Shown here: one piece after another, positions 28,857-37,201 of the stretch
Layout: each line of letters opens with the position of its first letter
Position numbering within the stretch: the stretch's first letter is position 1
From: Niveispirillum sp.
GTDB lineage: Bacteria; Pseudomonadota; Alphaproteobacteria; Azospirillales; Azospirillaceae
Reading direction: 5' to 3'
Length of the DNA: 64,000 nt
Assembly: GCF_017996735.1 (NCBI RefSeq)
Contig: NZ_JAGOGJ010000024.1
Coordinates: 1 to 64,000 of the forward strand
The notes under the pieces: model-generated
What the model was told of the DNA's origin: nothing
What the model saw: the letters and a program-made list of their open reading frames with translations, nothing else
Database searches by the model: none
Position numbers and translations under genes: made by a program

Positions 28857-29342
28857 TTATGTCCCATCGATGGCATCGGCCCTGATCACATCGGCCCATG
28901 CCTGTTCCAGCCGGCGCAGAAACCCGTAGGCGGCCTGCAAGCCTGTGTTCCCCGCAGCGCCGCTGTACACATCGTCGATATGACGGGCCTCCAGGCGGCG
29001 CAAATCAAGACATAATCTGTATCCGTCGGGGGTCAGGCGCAGTTTGGCCGTGCGTCTGTCCCCCTCACCCGGCGCTTCCACCAGCCCGGCGATCACCAGC
29101 GCCTTCAGGTTGGTGGCAGCCGATGCGCCCAGATAATACCCCCGCTCAATCAGCTCACTGATCGTCAGGTTGCCCTCACCGATGGTCAGCAGCATCAGGC
29201 CCTGTACCGGGGTCACATGGCTGCTGTTCAACCGTTCCAGTTCCAGGCGGACGATATCAAGGAAACGGCGATGCAACCGTTCCAGCAGGCGTGGCAGATC
29301 ATGCATGCGGCCTTCCGGCACCGATGTCTCCAGCGGCATCAT
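28857..29342 (-). CDS. MarR-family regulator, LdtR-like
   Basis: About 161 residues. The winged-helix core reads VTPVQGLMLLTIGEG, LTISELIERGYYLGASAATNLKALV and GDRRTAKLRLTPDGYRL. The RGYYLGAS helix resembles LdtR-type regulators of wall and stress genes. Two adjacent ATGs can start it and neither has a strong ribosome site. It precedes the DUF2336 gene, which it may control together with itself. A 7-3-7 palindrome (ACCGGCG-CAG-CGCCGGT, 29397-29413) lies 55 bases upstream and could be its operator. Confidence 0.82.
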   Translation of the reverse strand: MMPLETSVPEGRMHDLPRLLERLHRRFLDIVRLELERLNSSHVTPVQGLMLLTIGEGNLTISELIERGYYLGASAATNLKALVIAGLVEAPGEGDRRTAKLRLTPDGYRLCLDLRRLEARHIDDVYSGAAGNTGLQAAYGFLRRLEQAWADVIRADAIDGT

Positions 29343-29396
29343 GCAATTCGAGCTTGCGGCCAATCACACCTCCGGTGCAGTCCCTTTCCTTGTAGC

Positions 29397-29413
29397 ACCG
29401 GCGCAGCGCCGGT
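29397..29413. promoter_or_regulatory. palindrome upstream of MarR-family gene, possible operator
   Basis: ACCGGCG-CAG-CGCCGGT is an exact inverted repeat in the short gap between the tatA terminator and the MarR-type gene. MarR proteins bind palindromes of this size. It could equally be a GC-rich chance palindrome. Confidence 0.3.
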
Positions 29414-29423
29414 CGCAAAAGCA

Positions 29424-29452
29424 AAGGCCGGCCGCAATAAGCGGCCGGCCTT
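29424..29452 (-). terminator. intrinsic terminator of tatA
   Basis: Perfect 12-bp stem AAGGCCGGCCGC/GCGGCCGGCCTT with a five-base loop, 32 bases past the tatA stop. On the transcribed strand it is followed by TGCTTTTGC. Confidence 0.8.
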
Positions 29453-29484
29453 GCGAACCCGGTCGGAACATGTGAAGCCAAGGA

Positions 29485-29688
29485 TTAGCGCGGTACGTTC
29501 TCGCCCGGCTTGGTCTCGGTCAGCTTGGGATCGGCTACCGCCTCCTCCTCGCTTTCCTTCAGTCCCTTCTTGAAGGCTTTGACGCCCTTGGCCATGTCAC
29601 CCATGACATTGGGAAGCTTACCGGCACCGAACACCAGCAGCACGACGACAAGAACAATGATCCAGTGCCAGAGGCTCATGGCGCCCAT
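29485..29688 (-). CDS. tatA: Sec-independent translocase subunit TatA
   Basis: 67 residues: an N-terminal membrane helix (WHWIIVLVVVLLVFG), the FGAGKLPNVM hinge, an amphipathic helix (MAKGVKAFKKGLKES) and a charged tail. TatA oligomers form the pore for folded proteins. GGAGAA precedes ATG 29688; the internal ATG at MSLWHW has no such site. tatB and tatC are not adjacent, which is less usual for alphaproteobacteria. Confidence 0.95.
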   Translation of the reverse strand: MGAMSLWHWIIVLVVVLLVFGAGKLPNVMGDMAKGVKAFKKGLKESEEEAVADPKLTETKPGENVPR

Positions 29689-29786
29689 GGAAATTCTCCA
29701 GTTTCATGGCCCGCTTCCGCGCGACGCCATAGAGATAGGAAATCTGCAGGCAGTTTGAAAGATGTATCGATGACAAACAGCGCGGA

Positions 29787-30083
29787 TCAGGCCTGCCCCC
29801 GCATCTCGAACCGGACTTCCAGCCGCTGCCGATCCCGTTCCTTGCCGATTGTCTCGGCCGGATGCGGCGGCTTTTCACCCGGGTGATACCGCAGACCTGC
29901 AGCATAACGCAGTGCCGACTGCTCGAACAGGCCGGGGGGTATGGCCTCAACGACCCGCACATCCTGAGGTGCGCCATCATTGCCGATACGAAACTCGACG
30001 ATGACACGACCTTCACGCCGAAGACGAAGGGCGCGTTCTGGATATTGCAGTCGGGGGCGGAAGAGGGGTTCCAAGTCCGACAT
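29787..30083 (-). CDS. stand-alone TonB C-terminal domain protein
   Basis: 98 residues consisting only of a TonB C-terminal-like domain: RPRLQYPERALRLRREGRVI, then VEFRIGNDGAPQDVRVVEA, then SALRYAAGLRYHPG. There is no membrane anchor or Pro-rich spacer, even if the frame is extended upstream. The start is uncertain because no ribosome site is obvious. It lies downstream of the TPR gene and of a terminator, separate from the full tonB. It could be a decoy or partner of TonB, or a decayed second tonB. Confidence 0.6.
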   Translation of the reverse strand: MSDLEPLFRPRLQYPERALRLRREGRVIVEFRIGNDGAPQDVRVVEAIPPGLFEQSALRYAAGLRYHPGEKPPHPAETIGKERDRQRLEVRFEMRGQA

Positions 30084-30171
30084 CAGGATGTCCGAAGGGT
30101 CCCGGCAGGCACGCCGAGGCAACGGGGGAAACCGGCTGCTTCCCCGCATGCGGATGGCAGGATGAATTCTA

Positions 30172-30209
30172 AAGGGGTGGGCGGCCCCCAAAGGACCGCC
30201 CATCCCCTT
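30172..30209 (-). terminator. terminator after TPR gene
   Basis: Imperfect stem AAGGGG-TGGGCGG/CCGCCCA-TCCCCTT four bases after the TPR stop, followed on the transcribed strand by TTTAGAATTC. Confidence 0.65.
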
Positions 30210-30212
30210 ACA

Positions 30213-31487
30213 TCACTTCGCCTTGCCCGCGAGCAGGCTGAGGCGGGCCAGATCGGCCGGACCGTCGGTCGACTTGATGGCCTTGGCCGTGGCTTCCGCC
30301 TTGGCCTTCTGGTTCAGGGCAATATAGTAGGTCACCAGACGCAGACGGGCGTCGTCGGGGTTCTTCAGATTGCCCTTGGCGATGGCGGTTTCCGCCAGGG
30401 TCACGGCCTTGTCAAACTGGCCGTAACCAGCATAAGCCTCGGCCACGCGCAGGATCGGACCGGCATTGGCGCCAGCCAGCGCTTCGCTTTCGGTCTGCGC
30501 CAGGGCCTTCTTGTCGTCGGCGACCTGCTTGGCGGCCATGTCCTTCAGACGCTTCTGACGCTCGGCTTCGGGGCCATTGCCCAGCAGGCCGGACGCATAG
30601 CCCTTGTCGATGATGGCCTGGGCCTCACCGGGGTTACCGGCCTGCAAGGACAACTGCGCCATTTCCATCAGTTCGCCGCCGGATTCCAGCAGGCCGATCG
30701 TGTATTTCAGGCGATAGATATCCAGGGCCAGACGGTCGCGGTTGAAGCCGGGCTTGCGCTGTACGCGGTTCAGCAGGTCTTCCCAGTACTTCTTTTCCGG
30801 ATACAGGGCGACCAGACGCTCCAGCACGGCGACGTAGCCGGCTTCGTTATTGTTCGAGAGATTGAGGCTCGCCAAGATTTCCAGGTCGCGCTGCGTCGGC
30901 TTCTGGCCGGCCCGCTCCGCCGTGTTGATCTTGTTGCTCATCTCCTTGACGGCGTTGGCGTAATCCTTGCTCTCGTAATAGGCGGCCAGCAGCATGGTGC
31001 GGGCCTGGGTCTCGTTTGCACCCAGGCTGATGGCCTTCTGCGCCCAATTGATGGTCTTGGGGTAATTCTTGGCGCTCAGGTAGGTCTGCGCCAGCACCAG
31101 GGCATATTGCGACTGCTGGGCCTGCGGCAGGGCGCCGGCGGCGATGAGCCCTTCCATGCCCTTCTCAAGCTCATCGGCATCGCCGGCGGCCTGGGCCACG
31201 GCGACACGGAACTGAAGGACGGTCTGGGTCTCGAACGGGGTCTTGTTGGCGACGGCGTCGGCTTCCTTAACCTTTACCAGCGCTTCCTTGTACTTCTTCT
31301 GCTTGACCAGCTCCTGGGCGGCCTGCAGCGGGGTGCCCACCTCGGGGCGGACGGTATCGCCCGCCGCCTTCTTGTCACCGCCGGCCTTCTGCGCAAAGGC
31401 CTCAGACGGTGCCATGATGGCGGCGAAGGAGCCAAAGGCCAAAGCCGTTCCCAACAGGGCGGCGGTAAAAAGACGGGTGCGGGTCAT
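30213..31487 (-). CDS. secreted tetratricopeptide-repeat protein of the TonB cluster
   Basis: 424 residues. A signal peptide (about 1-32, ending AFAQ) is followed by helical repeats including LAQTYLSAKNYPKTINWAQKAI, MLLAAYYESKDYANAVKEM and YAGYGQFDKAVTLAETAI, spanning most of the protein. A periplasmic scaffold role is likely. It follows tonB-exbB-exbD-exbD on the same strand, so it may assist the TonB machine or its receptors. A hairpin lies in the 175-base gap before it, so it may be expressed at a different level. The start is the ATG at the signal peptide. Confidence 0.85.
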   Translation of the reverse strand: MTRTRLFTAALLGTALAFGSFAAIMAPSEAFAQKAGGDKKAAGDTVRPEVGTPLQAAQELVKQKKYKEALVKVKEADAVANKTPFETQTVLQFRVAVAQAAGDADELEKGMEGLIAAGALPQAQQSQYALVLAQTYLSAKNYPKTINWAQKAISLGANETQARTMLLAAYYESKDYANAVKEMSNKINTAERAGQKPTQRDLEILASLNLSNNNEAGYVAVLERLVALYPEKKYWEDLLNRVQRKPGFNRDRLALDIYRLKYTIGLLESGGELMEMAQLSLQAGNPGEAQAIIDKGYASGLLGNGPEAERQKRLKDMAAKQVADDKKALAQTESEALAGANAGPILRVAEAYAGYGQFDKAVTLAETAIAKGNLKNPDDARLRLVTYYIALNQKAKAEATAKAIKSTDGPADLARLSLLAGKAK

Positions 31488-31615
31488 TGTCTCTATCTCG
31501 GTATCGGTCGAACGGGTCGCTTGTCTCTTGGCGATGGTTCCCGGTCGACGGGTTGTCACACGGCCAGCCACCTGACCGCCATCCGAATGCAATCAGCTTA
31601 AATGGGCAGGTTTAA

Positions 31616-31637
31616 GGCGGACCCGTGAAGGTCCGCC
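31616..31637 (-). terminator. hairpin between exbD and TPR gene
   Basis: 8-bp perfect stem GGCGGACC/GGTCCGCC with a six-base loop, extended by an outer GGCAGG/CCTGCC pairing. It is 25 bases beyond the exbD stop. There is no strong T-run, so partial termination or transcript-end protection is likely. Confidence 0.5.
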
Positions 31638-31662
31638 CTGCCCCTGTTGTCTGGTACCGATT

Positions 31663-32100
31663 TCAGTCCATGAACTGTTCGTTACCGACCATGCCGATCT
31701 TGTTCAGGCCGAGCCGCTGAGCGGACGCCAGAACAGCCGCCACATACTTGTACTTCACCAGCTTGTTCGGACGCAGATGCACTTCCGGCTGCGGCTGCTG
31801 CGCGGCCTTCAGGGTCATCTGCTGTTCCATTTCCTCACGGCTGTTCAGAACAGAACCGTTCCAGATGACCGTACCGTCGAAGTCGACTTCGATGGTGATG
31901 ATCTCCGGTTCGACCATGTTCTCCGGCCGAGGCGGCGGGGGACCAGCCGGCATATCAAGCTTCACCGCGTGGGTCTGCACCGGAATGGTGATGATCAGCA
32001 TCACCAACAACACCAGCATCACGTCGATGAGCGGTGTCGTGTTCATTTCCGGTGTGACGCCACCTTCCTCGGTGTTGCCCGGTCCAACACTCATGCCCAT
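31663..32100 (-). CDS. exbD: ExbD-family biopolymer transport protein (second copy)
   Basis: 145 residues. MNTTPLIDVMLVLLVMLIIT is the single membrane helix with the proton-conducting Asp in the LIDVMLVLL context. The periplasmic part (PEVHLRPNKLVKYKYVAAVL) is typical. ExbD and ExbB convert proton flow into TonB motion. AGGAGG precedes the ATG. It shares its first residues (MGMSVGP) with the adjacent exbD, showing a tandem duplication followed by divergence. Confidence 0.93.
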   Translation of the reverse strand: MGMSVGPGNTEEGGVTPEMNTTPLIDVMLVLLVMLIITIPVQTHAVKLDMPAGPPPPRPENMVEPEIITIEVDFDGTVIWNGSVLNSREEMEQQMTLKAAQQPQPEVHLRPNKLVKYKYVAAVLASAQRLGLNKIGMVGNEQFMD

Positions 32101-32143
32101 GGGGGCCTCCTATCCTTCAATCCCGACGGGGGAGGGCCGAATG

Positions 32144-32587
32144 TCAGCGAGCGACATTCAGCGCCCCGGCAGGAGGCTCGGTGATAAAGCCGATCTTGAG
32201 GATGCCAGCCCGCTGGCAGGTCACGACGACCTTGCCGACGAACTCGTACCGCCCTTCCTTGTCACCACGAATGTGGATCTCAGGCTGCGGAACCAGCACC
32301 GCCACTTCCTTCATCCGCTCGAACAGTGCGTTGTAATCCGGCAACTGGGTAGCATTCCAATAGATGTTACCGTCCGGATCGACACCGATCGTCACGTTTT
32401 CCGGCTTTGTCACAGTCACCACGTTGGCTTCATTGGGAAGCTTCACGGGGATGGTCTGAATAGCAACCGGAATGGTCAGCAGGAAGATGATCAGCAGAAC
32501 GAGCATCACGTCCACCAGCGGGGTCGTATTGATCTCCGACACCACTGATTCTTCGCCATCATTGGCGGGGCCGACGCTCATCCCCAT
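32144..32587 (-). CDS. exbD: ExbD-family biopolymer transport protein (first copy)
   Basis: 147 residues with the helix INTTPLVDVMLVLLIIFLLT, conserved Asp, and a periplasmic domain QPEIHIRGDKEGRYEFVGKV. Its start is two bases after the exbB stop, with GGAG inside the exbB end, so the genes are translationally coupled. It probably forms the stator with ExbB together with, or as an alternative to, the second ExbD. Confidence 0.94.
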   Translation of the reverse strand: MGMSVGPANDGEESVVSEINTTPLVDVMLVLLIIFLLTIPVAIQTIPVKLPNEANVVTVTKPENVTIGVDPDGNIYWNATQLPDYNALFERMKEVAVLVPQPEIHIRGDKEGRYEFVGKVVVTCQRAGILKIGFITEPPAGALNVAR

Positions 32588-32589
32588 GG

Positions 32590-33474
32590 TTAGGCGCTCC
32601 GGACCGACTTGGCCTTCTGACCGGCGATCAGCAGGGCATGCAGATCGGCGGAGAAGTTACGCAGACGGTCCATGACCAGCTTGTTGCGGCGGGTCAGCCA
32701 GTTATAGGCCAGCACGGCGGGAACGGCGACCAGCAGACCGATGGCGGTCATGATCAGCGCTTCACCGACGGGACCGGCGACCTTGTCGATCGAGGCCTGA
32801 CCGGACAGACCGATATTCACCAGCGCGTTCAGAATGCCCCACACCGTACCGAACAGACCGATGAAGGGGGCGGTGGAGCCGACCGAGGCCAGGAAGGCCA
32901 GGCCGCCCTGCAGGCGGGAATTGACGGCATCGACCGAACGCTGCAGCGACATGGTGACCCATTCATGCAGATCGATATGGTCGGTCAGCGCACCGTCATG
33001 GTGCTCGGTGGCGCGCAGGCCGTCTTCGACAACGCCGCGGAAAGCGGAATTGTCCTTCAGGCGGGTGGCGCCCTCGGTGACCGAGGAGGCCGTCCAGAAG
33101 TTCTTCTCGGCGGCGGTGGCCTGGGCCATCAGACGGGACTGTTCGATCAGCTTGACGATCAGGATGTACCAGGTGCCGGCGGACATGATCACCATCAGCA
33201 CCAGCGTGCTCTTGGCGACGAAGTCACCGTGGCTGACGATCGCCTGCAGACCATAGGGGTTCACGGGCTCGGCGGCGTGGGCTTCGGCAGCGGGGGCCTC
33301 GGCAGCGGGAGCCGGAGCAGCCGGTTCGGCGGCGGGGGGAGCGGCCTCGGTGGTGGCGGGGGCCGGCTCGGCCGGGGTCGTGGACTGAGCGAAGACCGGG
33401 GCCGACAGCGTGGCGGCAACGGCGGCGGCGGCGGCGAGGCGGCTGATGCCCGCCAGGGTGAACAGCTTGTTCAT
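32590..33474 (-). CDS. exbB: ExbB/TolQ-family proton channel protein
   Basis: 294 residues. A signal-like N-terminus (MNKLFTLAGISRLAAAAAVA) and an Ala/Pro/Glu-rich periplasmic extension (about 30-72) precede three membrane helices, with FLASVGSTAPFIGLFGTVWGI and VAGPVGEALIMTAIGLLVAVPAV forming the conserved core. It is the proton channel component that powers TonB. It sits between tonB and exbD in one operon. Confidence 0.95.
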   Translation of the reverse strand: MNKLFTLAGISRLAAAAAVAATLSAPVFAQSTTPAEPAPATTEAAPPAAEPAAPAPAAEAPAAEAHAAEPVNPYGLQAIVSHGDFVAKSTLVLMVIMSAGTWYILIVKLIEQSRLMAQATAAEKNFWTASSVTEGATRLKDNSAFRGVVEDGLRATEHHDGALTDHIDLHEWVTMSLQRSVDAVNSRLQGGLAFLASVGSTAPFIGLFGTVWGILNALVNIGLSGQASIDKVAGPVGEALIMTAIGLLVAVPAVLAYNWLTRRNKLVMDRLRNFSADLHALLIAGQKAKSVRSA

Positions 33475-33528
33475 CGTAGCTCTGCTTTCAGACTTACGTG
33501 TTTCGATTAAGAGTCGATGCGATGATGA

Positions 33529-34212
33529 TCAGCGCGCATCTTCAAGGCGGAAGGTGAGCGGGACCATGCTCGGCAGCCAGGCGCCCTGGGGCTTGCCATC
33601 GACGGTCGGCGGTTCGCACCTCCACCGGCCACGCTTGGCTTCCTTCATCCAGGCCTGATCCAGGCGATCAAATCCGCTCGACTTCTCGATCGTGGCGTCA
33701 GAGATGCGGCCGTCAGCGTTGCAATACAGACGCATGACGGTCGTACCCGCTTCCTCCAGACGGATCGATTGAGCCGGATATTCGGGCCGGTTCTTTGCCA
33801 GGCTCTTCACATCGATCTTGCCCCCCGTCGGCGGCGGCGCAGGCGGGGCCTGGACGCGCGTCGGCGGCTGAACCACCGGAGGACGTTCCGCGGTCGTCGC
33901 CTGGATCGCCGTGCTTGTCGGCGGCGGCGGCTGCAGGATGTTGACCTCGGGCGGCGGAATGAACGGCGGGGGCGGCGTATCGAACTTAGGCGGCGGCGGC
34001 GGCGGCGGCGTCTCTTCTGGCGGCGGAGCGATCTCCTCGATGATCTCCGTCTTGATCGGATCGGTGATCACCTGGACCACCGACCGGGCCAAGCCGGTCA
34101 TCAGCGCGTAAATCAATCCAACGTGCAGAAGCACAACCACTGCGATGCCAACCAACCGCCCTGAACTCTGCGGCTGTTGCCGCCGATAAGACGATTGCGA
34201 CAGGTAGGACAT
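33529..34212 (-). CDS. tonB: TonB energy transducer
   Basis: 227 residues: an N-terminal membrane helix (LVGIAVVVLLHVGLIYALMT, carrying the conserved His), a Pro-rich periplasmic spacer (about 60-135) and a C-terminal TonB domain (RPEYPAQSIRLEEAGTTVMR and SSGFDRLDQAWMKEAKRGRW). It delivers proton-motive energy to outer-membrane receptors such as the one at 61 kb. The start at MSYLSQ gives a normal short cytoplasmic part; the longer frame is not coding-like. First gene of the tonB-exbB-exbD-exbD unit. Confidence 0.94.
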   Translation of the reverse strand: MSYLSQSSYRRQQPQSSGRLVGIAVVVLLHVGLIYALMTGLARSVVQVITDPIKTEIIEEIAPPPEETPPPPPPPKFDTPPPPFIPPPEVNILQPPPPTSTAIQATTAERPPVVQPPTRVQAPPAPPPTGGKIDVKSLAKNRPEYPAQSIRLEEAGTTVMRLYCNADGRISDATIEKSSGFDRLDQAWMKEAKRGRWRCEPPTVDGKPQGAWLPSMVPLTFRLEDAR

Positions 34213-34512
34213 CGGTCGGTCACTCGATCCACAGGGGGATGGGGTTTCCGCCATAGCACACATCAATAGGGCGTGACACCCACCGGTCTTGGTTAAAGCC
34301 GGCTTTTTTTGGTGGCAGCCATTTGGCGTGGGCCATGGGCCGGACCCCTTTCTGGCACAGCTTCCATCAGGAAACCGAACCGTTCAGGGGTATCGGCGTT
34401 CGGAGGCGAAGACTTTATGCCTTGTCCCACAGGGACGCCGGCCAAAGCCAATTTCGGGATAGGGCAGTAACGTGATGGAGCGGCGGGAAACGGCCGGATC
34501 CACCACCGTTAT
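34213..34512. other. 300-base region upstream of tonB
   Basis: No gene recognised. It must carry the tonB operon promoter. A 12-base palindrome AAAGCCGGCTTT followed by T residues lies near 34296. No Fur or Zur-type box was convincing by eye. Confidence 0.4.
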
Positions 34513-34923
34513 TCATCCGGCAAAGGCCGGCGGGCCGGTCGGGCAACGCCCGGCCTCCCGATGGCGCCCTTCCGGCGTCAAGCCGATACGAAGGGCGCGC
34601 GCCACGTCACTGCCGCGCAGCGGCAGGGCGTAGAACAGCGCGATGGCAACGACGAGCAGTGTCGGCAATGTGACGGGGTCATCCCCGGCGGCATCATGCT
34701 CGCGCTTGCCATGGCCAACCGGGCGCGACGTACTCACCGCCACCTCGACACCACGATCGGGTGCCTGGCTGGCGGGCAGTGCTTGCCCGGTCATGAAATA
34801 CAGAAAGGGTCCGAGGGGATTCGGCACGGAGACGCGGAAGTCGTTCCGGAGCAGCAAACCGCCCTGGACCGCCATGACCATGAACAGAAGAGCGAGGAGC
34901 CCATGGGCCCATCCGCGCAGCAT
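34513..34923 (-). CDS. hypothetical protein with two membrane helices
   Basis: 136 residues, not recognised. Two hydrophobic segments, GLLALLFMVMAVQGGLLL near the N-terminus and LPTLLVVAIALFYALPL near 95, flank a polar loop. The start at MLRGWAHG is chosen because the first helix then begins in a normal position. No ribosome site is strong and codon character is weaker than in its neighbours, so it may be non-functional. Confidence 0.5.
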   Translation of the reverse strand: MLRGWAHGLLALLFMVMAVQGGLLLRNDFRVSVPNPLGPFLYFMTGQALPASQAPDRGVEVAVSTSRPVGHGKREHDAAGDDPVTLPTLLVVAIALFYALPLRGSDVARALRIGLTPEGRHREAGRCPTGPPAFAG

Positions 34924-35022
34924 TCGTGTGTCGCCTCCACCAATCGGCCCCAAGGCCGAAACCGGTAGCGACACTCTCACAGCGTTGCGGTCAACACAAT
35001 GCCCTAAAGCAGGAGTCCCCCA

Positions 35023-35466
35023 CTATTCCGACCGCGATTGTGTGTATCGAGCGATCAGGGGAGCATATGCCGACAGATCATATCCCGCAGAGGCCGCCGT
35101 GCGTAATATTGTGTCATCATCGCGCGTTCCGGCTTTCGCTTCTGCGAGCGCCCAGAGAATCGTGCAACGGGTGCCCGACCGGCAATGGGCCAGGATCGGA
35201 CCCGGTGCGGTATCGAGTGCGCCGGCAAAATCAGCGGCCACCAGTTCCAATGTTGGTCCTGTGGCGGGCTGGTAGATATAGGTAAGACCCAGATCGCGGG
35301 CCAACTGACCCGCCTGGGCGGAGGAGAGCTGTCCCGGCTCTTCCCCGTCCGGGCGGTTATTGATGATGGTACGGAAACCCGCTTTGTGCGCGTCGCGGAT
35401 ATCCTGTTCCGTCACCTGCGGCGAGACCGACAGACCATCGACCAAAGGACGTACATCCAAAGCCAT
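35023..35466 (-). CDS. TIGR01244/DSP-type phosphatase or sulfurtransferase-like protein
   Basis: 147 residues with the P-loop HCRSGTRC preceded by GFRTIINNRPDGEEPGQ, the pattern of the TIGR01244 family (phosphatase-fold domains also found fused to beta-lactamase-like hydrolases such as BLH). In that setting the domain is linked to sulfide metabolism. It is single-domain here. The start at MALDVRP is preferred; an ATG five codons upstream lacks a ribosome site. Confidence 0.82.
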   Translation of the reverse strand: MALDVRPLVDGLSVSPQVTEQDIRDAHKAGFRTIINNRPDGEEPGQLSSAQAGQLARDLGLTYIYQPATGPTLELVAADFAGALDTAPGPILAHCRSGTRCTILWALAEAKAGTRDDDTILRTAASAGYDLSAYAPLIARYTQSRSE

Positions 35467-35683
35467 GACGACCCCGCGCATTGAGTGGAAAACGAGCTAC
35501 TTATGACCGACCGATAAGGGCGAATTTGTGGCAGAACCCTTGGCCTGGACCGCATGATCCAGGCGAAGGCGCCGCTTTAGTTCGCACTTGCGGTGCATAA
35601 ATAGGCAGTTTGCGCTGCATCGCAACATATGCAACTGCAACCCAGCCCGGCCCTTCTCGTCGGGCATAGCTCCTATCTGGGGA

Positions 35684-36196
35684 TCAGCCGGCGATGCGCA
35701 AGGGGGTGGCGGCGTGATCGGCGATGCCACGGGCACGGCGGCGGACGGTGACCAGCAGGTCCAGCATGCGCTGGCGCTGATCCTGGGTCAGGTCGCGCAA
35801 CAGCATGTCATTGATGCCCTGGCGCTTGGGCTGCAGGCGGCGCAGCACCTCCAACCCCTCCGCCGTGACGCGCAGCAGCTTGCGGCGGCGATCCTGGGGG
35901 TCGTCCTGCTGGCTGATCAGTCCCTTGCGGATCAGTTCCGTGACGGTCGCGGAGATATGCGGGCGGGACAGGCCGCGGGCCGACGCGATCTCCGAGGAGA
36001 AGATGCCGTCATGGTTGCGGGCGCCGTCCTGGAAATTCGCGTCGCCGGCCACGTTCATCAGGACCGTCCATTGCGGCGCCGTCAGGCTGGCTTCCGCCAG
36101 CATCTCTTCGCACTGGTGCGCGATGATGTTGGCCAGATCCATCAGATTGAGCGAAATGGCATCTTCGGCGCGGAAACGGAATGTGTTGTGCGGCAT
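35684..36196 (-). CDS. MarR-family transcriptional regulator
   Basis: 170 residues with the winged-helix core LTAPQWTVLMNVAG, SSEIASARGLSRPHISATVTELIRKGLI and DDPQDRRRKLLRVTAEGLEVL. An unusual loop with NFQDGARNHDG precedes the recognition helices. GGGGCTGCC stands before the ATG. It is not obviously operonic with either neighbour; the 217 bases downstream hold TGCAT/ATGCA half-sites that could be a regulator target. Confidence 0.9.
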   Translation of the reverse strand: MPHNTFRFRAEDAISLNLMDLANIIAHQCEEMLAEASLTAPQWTVLMNVAGDANFQDGARNHDGIFSSEIASARGLSRPHISATVTELIRKGLISQQDDPQDRRRKLLRVTAEGLEVLRRLQPKRQGINDMLLRDLTQDQRQRMLDLLVTVRRRARGIADHAATPLRIAG

Positions 36197-36309
36197 GGCA
36201 GCCCCCGGTGTCTGGTCAATGGATGCTTGTCATCCTGACCGCGACCGGGGCAGTACGCATTGACACGGATCAATTAAATGTTCCGCGGTCCAACCATATG
36301 GACAGGCGA

Positions 36310-37059
36310 TCAGCCGATACCGCGCCCGGTCCAGCCGGCCGTCAGGGCGCGGTTGCTGTCCACGTCGGCGGGAAAATCCATTTCCCCCCATTCCAACCCC
36401 TGGATGGAAACGGTGCCGACGCTGCCATCGGCCTTGGCGATGGTGTCGATCACCGAAAGGTACCAGCGGCGCAGCCCCTCCGGCGTGCGCAAGGTGCGCT
36501 CCACCTCGGCCGCGAACCGCTTGCCGCCCTCGGCGGTGAAGCAGAGGAAGCCGATGCTTTCGCCGTTCACGATCTCCAGCGGCAGGGTCTTGCCGATCTG
36601 CTGAAGATTGCCATCGGCGTCGGTACGCACCTTCATGTCGTCGGCGTCATAGCCATCCTTGGCATCGATGGTGACCGTGATGGGCTTCCTGGCCCCGGCA
36701 AGAAGACGCCGGGCGATTTCCGGTTCGAACAGGGTGTCGCCGTTCAGGATCAGGAACGGCCCTTCCATCTCGGCCCGCGCCACCCAGCAGCTCGCCGTGT
36801 TGTCGGCCAGGGCATAGAAGGGATTATAAAGAGTGCGGGTCGTGATGCCGGGCACATCCATGGCGGCCAGGGCCTCTTCTACACGATCGGCGCGGAAACC
36901 GGTGACGATCACGGCCTCTGTCACGCCGGCGGCGGCAAGGCCCCGGATCTGCCATTCCAGCAGGGTGCGGCCCGACAGGTCGATCAGGCATTTCGGCCGG
37001 TCTTCCGTCAGGGGCATCAGACGTTTGCCCTGGCCGGCACTCAGGATGATGGCTTTCAC
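36310..37059 (-). CDS. sugar/choline-phosphate nucleotidyltransferase, LicC/HddC-like
   Basis: 249 residues of the NTP-transferase superfamily. It opens with AIILSAGQGKRLMPLT (nucleotide-binding loop) and PKCLIDLSGRTLLEWQI. The NDP metal site is in GPFLILNGDTLFEP, and NPFYALADNTASCWVA is typical of LicC-like phosphocholine or sugar-phosphate cytidylyltransferases. It probably makes an activated headgroup or sugar for surface polymers. The GTG start directly precedes KAIILSAG, with GGAG ten bases upstream. No partner kinase or transferase is adjacent. Confidence 0.85.
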   Translation of the reverse strand: MKAIILSAGQGKRLMPLTEDRPKCLIDLSGRTLLEWQIRGLAAAGVTEAVIVTGFRADRVEEALAAMDVPGITTRTLYNPFYALADNTASCWVARAEMEGPFLILNGDTLFEPEIARRLLAGARKPITVTIDAKDGYDADDMKVRTDADGNLQQIGKTLPLEIVNGESIGFLCFTAEGGKRFAAEVERTLRTPEGLRRWYLSVIDTIAKADGSVGTVSIQGLEWGEMDFPADVDSNRALTAGWTGRGIG

Positions 37060-37201
37060 TTTGACCCAGGCTCCACAGAGGGGGACGGGTTTTCCCGTCC
37101 GCACCACGAAAAATGCCGCGGACATTGCCGCGAAAGGACGGCGCTGACAAGCGGCTTCATGTTCCCGATATCAGGACCGGTCTGGTCGATGGGGCGGCCG
37201 G

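Noticed and set aside
33900..34060. GGCGGC-rich stretch considered as a DNA repeat
   Set aside because: It codes in frame for the Pro-rich spacer of TonB on the minus strand.
35560..35660. TGCAT/ATGCA half-sites considered as a PhaR/phasin operator
   Set aside because: No phasin gene follows and the spacing is irregular, so the match is too weak to claim.
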